Origin: Alphaproteobacteria bacterium
GTDB taxonomy: Bacteria > Pseudomonadota > Alphaproteobacteria > UBA9655
Direction of reading: 5' to 3'
Length of the DNA: 56,867 nt
Assembly (NCBI GenBank): GCA_019752515.1
Contig: JAIEMB010000004.1
Location: 1 to 56,867 of the forward strand
The number at the start of each line of letters is the position of its first letter. Position 1 is the stretch's first letter. Shown piece by piece: positions 53,337-56,867 of the stretch. Below the pieces are notes generated by a model. That model made no database searches. It was not told the origin of the DNA and saw only the letters and a program-made list of their open reading frames with translations. A program made the position numbers and the translations under genes.

Positions 53337-54851
53337 TTACTCGTGGTTTTTTTTAATTAATGCTGCGTAATTTTTGCCGAGAGCACGAACTGCATAGAAC
53401 CACGTTGCAAAAAAACCTAAAACCAAAGCTAGAACTTGAGGGATAATACTAAGATCAGCTCCTCCTGACCATGAAAGGAGTCCTTCTTGAACGATACCCC
53501 CTCCTGCTCGACCACAAGAGCTACCTAAAATATCGGTTGCGGCCTTACCTTTACTTTTCACGTCTGGATCTAAAGGAATATAAGCCATTTCTTTAGTAGG
53601 GTAATAAAGACAGGTATAAACCGTGACCATAAAAATGGTTTGGAAGGAACCAAAAATGGCCATAAAATAGTGCAGGTTGTAATTCAAAATCTGTAGCGAG
53701 TTGCCGTTGATTTTACTCCAGTAAAGGAGAAGAAAAAAGGGTGTTGCAGTTATTAAGCCTATGAGAGGTGTCATAAAGGAAGCTGTTAACCACCCTCGCT
53801 TATGGATAAAGTTTTTAAAGGCAACTGCACCTAAAATAAGGATAAAATTCTCCCAGAAACTATAATGATTCATAAAATCATTATATTGTTGATGCTTTGA
53901 TACATACAACTTTAACTCACTCTTCCAAGTGTAGCTAATAAGTTGATTAATCATTTGAAATGAAACGAGTGTTAAAAAGATATACAAAAGATATTTAGAG
54001 TGAAAAAGATACCAAAACCCTGTCAAAGTAAATCGTTTTTTTTGTTGTGGCTTTACTTCAATAAACACTTTATTTTCTTCAGGAGGCAAAACTTCATTAT
54101 ATAATTTCTTAAAAATCAGCATAAGATGCATTATTAAAATAATAATGAAAATAGTGGAAATCTGTAAAGAAAGTACACTTTTCTTTATGCCTAAAATATG
54201 GTCGTAGGAGCTTCCAAAATCGATAAATAAATCTAAAATAAAAGAAGCAAAAACTCCTCCAAGCCCCATAAAAATAATATAGATGGGGTAGAGTCGTGAT
54301 GCTTGTGAGGTATCCGTAAAGTGATTTGCGGTTTGCCAGAAAAACTGTGACAAAGATACAGACAATATAACTTCGCTGCATATAAAAAAAAGGCTCTCAA
54401 CCCAATTTCCAAAAATAGGGAATAGCCACTTTAAGTGGGGATAGTTTTGCATAAACTCTGAAATTATTTCTGGATCAATTTTAAATTCTGATTTCAAAGG
54501 AATAAGAAAAAACGCAAATACCGAGTAAAAGCAGGTAGTCCCTCCAAAAAAAATATAAGTGACTGTTAATTTAGGATATTTATCAAGAAGCCACGTATAT
54601 AAAATAATAAAAAGAATACCTAAAGGAAGAGTTCCAAAAATACGCAAAAACCCGATAACCTCTGCTCCTGAGTTAGGGGCCATGATTAAAAAACTTTGGA
54701 GAAAAGGGTAGAGTAAGCAGTTTATTCCCCAGATCAAAAAACCAATAAAGCCAAGATAAAGTGCTTTTTTGTTTTCACCAGGAAACACATGCCAAAAATA
54801 CCTTTGAAAAAAAGTTGATTTTTGTCTTTCGTATGAATCTGAAAGCGTCAT
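53337..54851 (-). CDS. ATP/ADP translocase (NTT/Tlc family)
   Basis: A 504-residue protein with about eleven or twelve membrane helices, of typical NTT length. The start ENKKALYLGFIGFLIWGINCLLYPFL, the segment FFWQTANHFTDTSQASRLYPI, and the end KGKAATDILGSSCGRAGGGIVQEGL match the NTT family of Rickettsiales, Chlamydiales and Holosporales-type endosymbionts. It exchanges bacterial ADP for host ATP or imports other nucleotides across the inner membrane. Single-gene unit. This is the strongest evidence for an obligate intracellular life in the window. Confidence 0.95.
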   Translation of the reverse strand: MTLSDSYERQKSTFFQRYFWHVFPGENKKALYLGFIGFLIWGINCLLYPFLQSFLIMAPNSGAEVIGFLRIFGTLPLGILFIILYTWLLDKYPKLTVTYIFFGGTTCFYSVFAFFLIPLKSEFKIDPEIISEFMQNYPHLKWLFPIFGNWVESLFFICSEVILSVSLSQFFWQTANHFTDTSQASRLYPIYIIFMGLGGVFASFILDLFIDFGSSYDHILGIKKSVLSLQISTIFIIILIMHLMLIFKKLYNEVLPPEENKVFIEVKPQQKKRFTLTGFWYLFHSKYLLYIFLTLVSFQMINQLISYTWKSELKLYVSKHQQYNDFMNHYSFWENFILILGAVAFKNFIHKRGWLTASFMTPLIGLITATPFFLLLYWSKINGNSLQILNYNLHYFMAIFGSFQTIFMVTVYTCLYYPTKEMAYIPLDPDVKSKGKAATDILGSSCGRAGGGIVQEGLLSWSGGADLSIIPQVLALVLGFFATWFYAVRALGKNYAALIKKNHE

Positions 54852-55074
54852 CTTTGAATGTCATCTTGTTATCGTTTTCTATAATTTAAAGTGAGGAGCA
54901 TACAATGCATAGCTTTTTATGAAAAAAGGGCAAAAATAAGACTTGCTGACGATCAAAGCTTCAGAAAAAAATTACCTTAGATGAAATAGCGTTAATGTTT
55001 AATGAGCAGTCTAATTACCAAATTCTGATTCCATTACAGTTATTTGATTTCAGTTCACATACTTATTTTATCAC

Positions 55075-56541
55075 TTAAATTTCGTTCGTATCGGGTTTTA
55101 AAGAAGTAAAATCTCCAAACGGTAAGGTGGGAGCGAACTCTTTGTATTTATTAAACCAATATTTAGCCTTCTCCTGAGCCTGATTATGCCTAGAATTTAT
55201 CCACGTTTTTGCGAGTTGGTAAGCAATTAAGGAATCAGAAAGTTCTGCTGCAACAGTGCCCCAATTCGTCTCAGCATTTTCTACAGAATAGGGATCGTTT
55301 GAGAGAAAACGACCATAATTATTTTCCCCATTAAAAGGTGAATTATTTTCCATATCTACATTTCTAGGAGGAAGATAAAAAATTAATTGGGGGAGATCTT
55401 GGTAAGTTTCTCCAAATTCTCTCTTATAACAATATTGCGCTTGGCCATAGAGTTGGGCTTCGGAATTTGGGTATAATCCCTGCAACCAAGGCATATTTTT
55501 TTGCCATAACAAGATAAACAACCGAGTGCCCCCATTAAGAAGTTCTCCATATAGTGTAATCAAACGATTATTGCAAAAAGAGTAGATACCGTCCTTAATC
55601 GCCTCAATAGAGAACATAGTTTTACCGCCTATGGTTTGAAAATTTAATTCCCCAACTCTGCCTAAGACGCTAGAAATACCGTTCACTTTTTGATGACTTG
55701 AAAGTTCCTTAGATAAATGCAATAGGAGGGGATCCTGACCACCATTAGGCGCCTGATTCGTCACGTTCCTGAGATCAGTAAGAAATTGATCCATGTAAAG
55801 TTCGACATCATTGCGAGATTGTGTTTCCCAAAGTACTTTCATATATTGATGTAATTCACGGATTGTTAAAACAATATCCTCCAAAATTGTTGCTGTGTTT
55901 CTTAAGGGTATATTGGCAGACACTTCAATAGGGTCAAAAGGATTTTCCATGTCTCTCAATAGCTTAGCTAAGTAAAATCTTTTCCTAATAAGCCAGTCTA
56001 TTACATTGTTATCATTATATCCTTGCCAAAATAAAGAATGATAAATGCAGGTGGCTAACCAGCCTCCCTCCTCTTTATCATGCTCGCTCAAACAAAAACC
56101 TACTTTGGCTATTTGCTTTGCCTTCATTTCAACAGCTTGAAATTGAGAACTTCTTAAGAGGGCGGTACGAATGAGGGTAAAGTCCATGGTTGGAGAGTAG
56201 TACTCAGAAAGAAGACTCTTCCAATAAAGATTTTGAAGAATGCCTTCATGTTCGATAACTTCAAAAGTACCAATGAGTTCTTCAAAGGACGTAACTGAGA
56301 GTGGAGGCCTAAGGTTATGCTTTTCAGTTTTATCTAACATCTCGTAAAAAGAGGTATATACACGATGAGAGCTTGATGATGCTTCATTACTATCAACACT
56401 TGGTTGAATAGGGAAAACATGAAATGCTTGTGAATCTTCTTCCTGCATTGAATAAGAACTAAAATTTAAAAAGAAAATGAAAATTAAAGTAAAAATTACG
56501 ATAGGTCTGACGCTTATAATACGGTCCCTTATATAATCCAT
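55075..56541 (-). CDS. Large exported protein of unknown function
   Basis: About 488 residues from ATG 56541, which has GAAGAGA upstream; the frame is open to 56652. A signal peptide or anchor (VIFTLIFIFFLNFSSYS) is followed by a Ser-rich stretch and a largely helical body with conserved-looking aromatic segments (WLATCIYHSLFWQGYND, RLFILLWQKNMPWLQGLYP, AQYCYKREFGETYQDLPQLI). No known domain recognised. The sequence after the signal peptide (MQEEDSQ) resembles other exported proteins here (MESEMEP, MNEAEQEE). Candidate secreted or surface protein. Confidence 0.65.
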   Translation of the reverse strand: MDYIRDRIISVRPIVIFTLIFIFFLNFSSYSMQEEDSQAFHVFPIQPSVDSNEASSSSHRVYTSFYEMLDKTEKHNLRPPLSVTSFEELIGTFEVIEHEGILQNLYWKSLLSEYYSPTMDFTLIRTALLRSSQFQAVEMKAKQIAKVGFCLSEHDKEEGGWLATCIYHSLFWQGYNDNNVIDWLIRKRFYLAKLLRDMENPFDPIEVSANIPLRNTATILEDIVLTIRELHQYMKVLWETQSRNDVELYMDQFLTDLRNVTNQAPNGGQDPLLLHLSKELSSHQKVNGISSVLGRVGELNFQTIGGKTMFSIEAIKDGIYSFCNNRLITLYGELLNGGTRLFILLWQKNMPWLQGLYPNSEAQLYGQAQYCYKREFGETYQDLPQLIFYLPPRNVDMENNSPFNGENNYGRFLSNDPYSVENAETNWGTVAAELSDSLIAYQLAKTWINSRHNQAQEKAKYWFNKYKEFAPTLPFGDFTSLKPDTNEI

Positions 56542-56779
56542 AATCTCTTCTTGCCTTCCCAAAGGGTAATTTTTTGATTTACTTTCTGCTTCTTCAAAGC
56601 CTTTATGAAGATTTTCTCGCTTAAATAGAAAATTAAAGATAAAGCCACTCAATCATATTATACGAAGAGATTGATGTTAAGTATAGGGGACAATGCATCT
56701 GCTGATATTTGGAATTGTGAAGAGAAAGAGTTGTATAATTTTAGTATGTTAGGAGTAAGTTTTAGTTGAAGGGTCAGAG

Positions 56780-56867
56780 AGCTGGCGGGGACCTACTCTT
56801 CCGTAGCTTAAGCTACAGTACCATTGGCGCGGAGGACTTTCAGGGTCGAGTTCGGGAAGGGATCGTC
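56780..56867 (-). rRNA. rrf: 5S ribosomal RNA, 3' part (gene runs off the window)
   Basis: On the minus strand the sequence contains GATCCCTTCCCGAACTCGA, GCGCCAATGGTACTGTAGCT and GAAGAGTAGGTCCCCGCCAG, the conserved core and 3' half of bacterial 5S rRNA. The 5' end and, presumably, the rest of an rRNA operon lie beyond the window edge. No clear terminator was seen after it. The 3' boundary is approximate. Confidence 0.93.

Overview
This AT-rich window comes from the chromosome of an alphaproteobacterium that very probably lives inside eukaryotic cells. Most genes are alphaproteobacterial housekeeping genes: uvrB, fabD-fabG-acpP-fabF-mltG, rsmA-surA, lptF-lptG-lptD, ruvX, an RNase E with the Gly-Trp-Trp-Gln-Arg C-terminal motif, mfd, two tRNA-Pro genes and the 3' part of a 5S rRNA gene. 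An ATP/ADP translocase of the NTT (Tlc) family (53337-54851), a SemiSWEET sugar transporter and many exported proteins of unknown function point to an energy-scavenging endosymbiont. A member of the Holosporales or a neighbouring group is my inference; nothing here fixes the species.

Layout. 1-5811 is a surface polysaccharide block: a multi-spanning Wzy-like protein, a WbpG/HisF/HisH trio that would make an acetamidino sugar, and a Wzx flippase. 5890-8065 holds a slipin/NfeD pair, followed by uvrB. 10342-16451 is an accessory stretch: an exported protein, two acetyltransferase genes (one fused to a MarR domain), an MFS transporter, an exported PEBP protein, and a pair of related exported or truncated proteins. 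16504-22209 is the fatty-acid operon, interrupted by a secreted trypsin-fold gene that seems to have lost its catalytic serine.

22281-27742 holds three tandem exported proteins with different N-terminal parts. They share a nearly identical C-terminal beta-sandwich module and the same 3' hairpin. The N-terminal part of the first gene in transcription order looks like an OTU-type cysteine protease. I consider this array the most interesting part of the window. It is bounded by tRNA-Pro(UGG), beyond which lies a RelE/ParD-like toxin-antitoxin operon with a readable promoter and repeated operator sites. 28749-39629 mixes envelope assembly genes (surA, lptFGD), rsmA and ruvX with exported proteins, one ending in a HicA-like domain.

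39669-47416 holds a DEAD-box helicase, tRNA-Pro(GGG), a 28-residue membrane peptide gene, rne and mfd. 47490-56541 holds small metabolic and stress genes (OmpA lipoprotein, Nudix, redoxin, VOC, GNAT, DUF1937), a pseudogene with two frameshifts, SemiSWEET, NTT and a large exported unknown. The window ends in the 5S rRNA gene of an rRNA operon on the minus strand.

Together the genes describe a Gram-negative cell that keeps LPS export, fatty-acid synthesis and DNA repair while importing host ATP. It carries an expanded set of Sec-exported proteins that are candidates for host interaction. All domain calls were made by eye from motifs; no database search was run.
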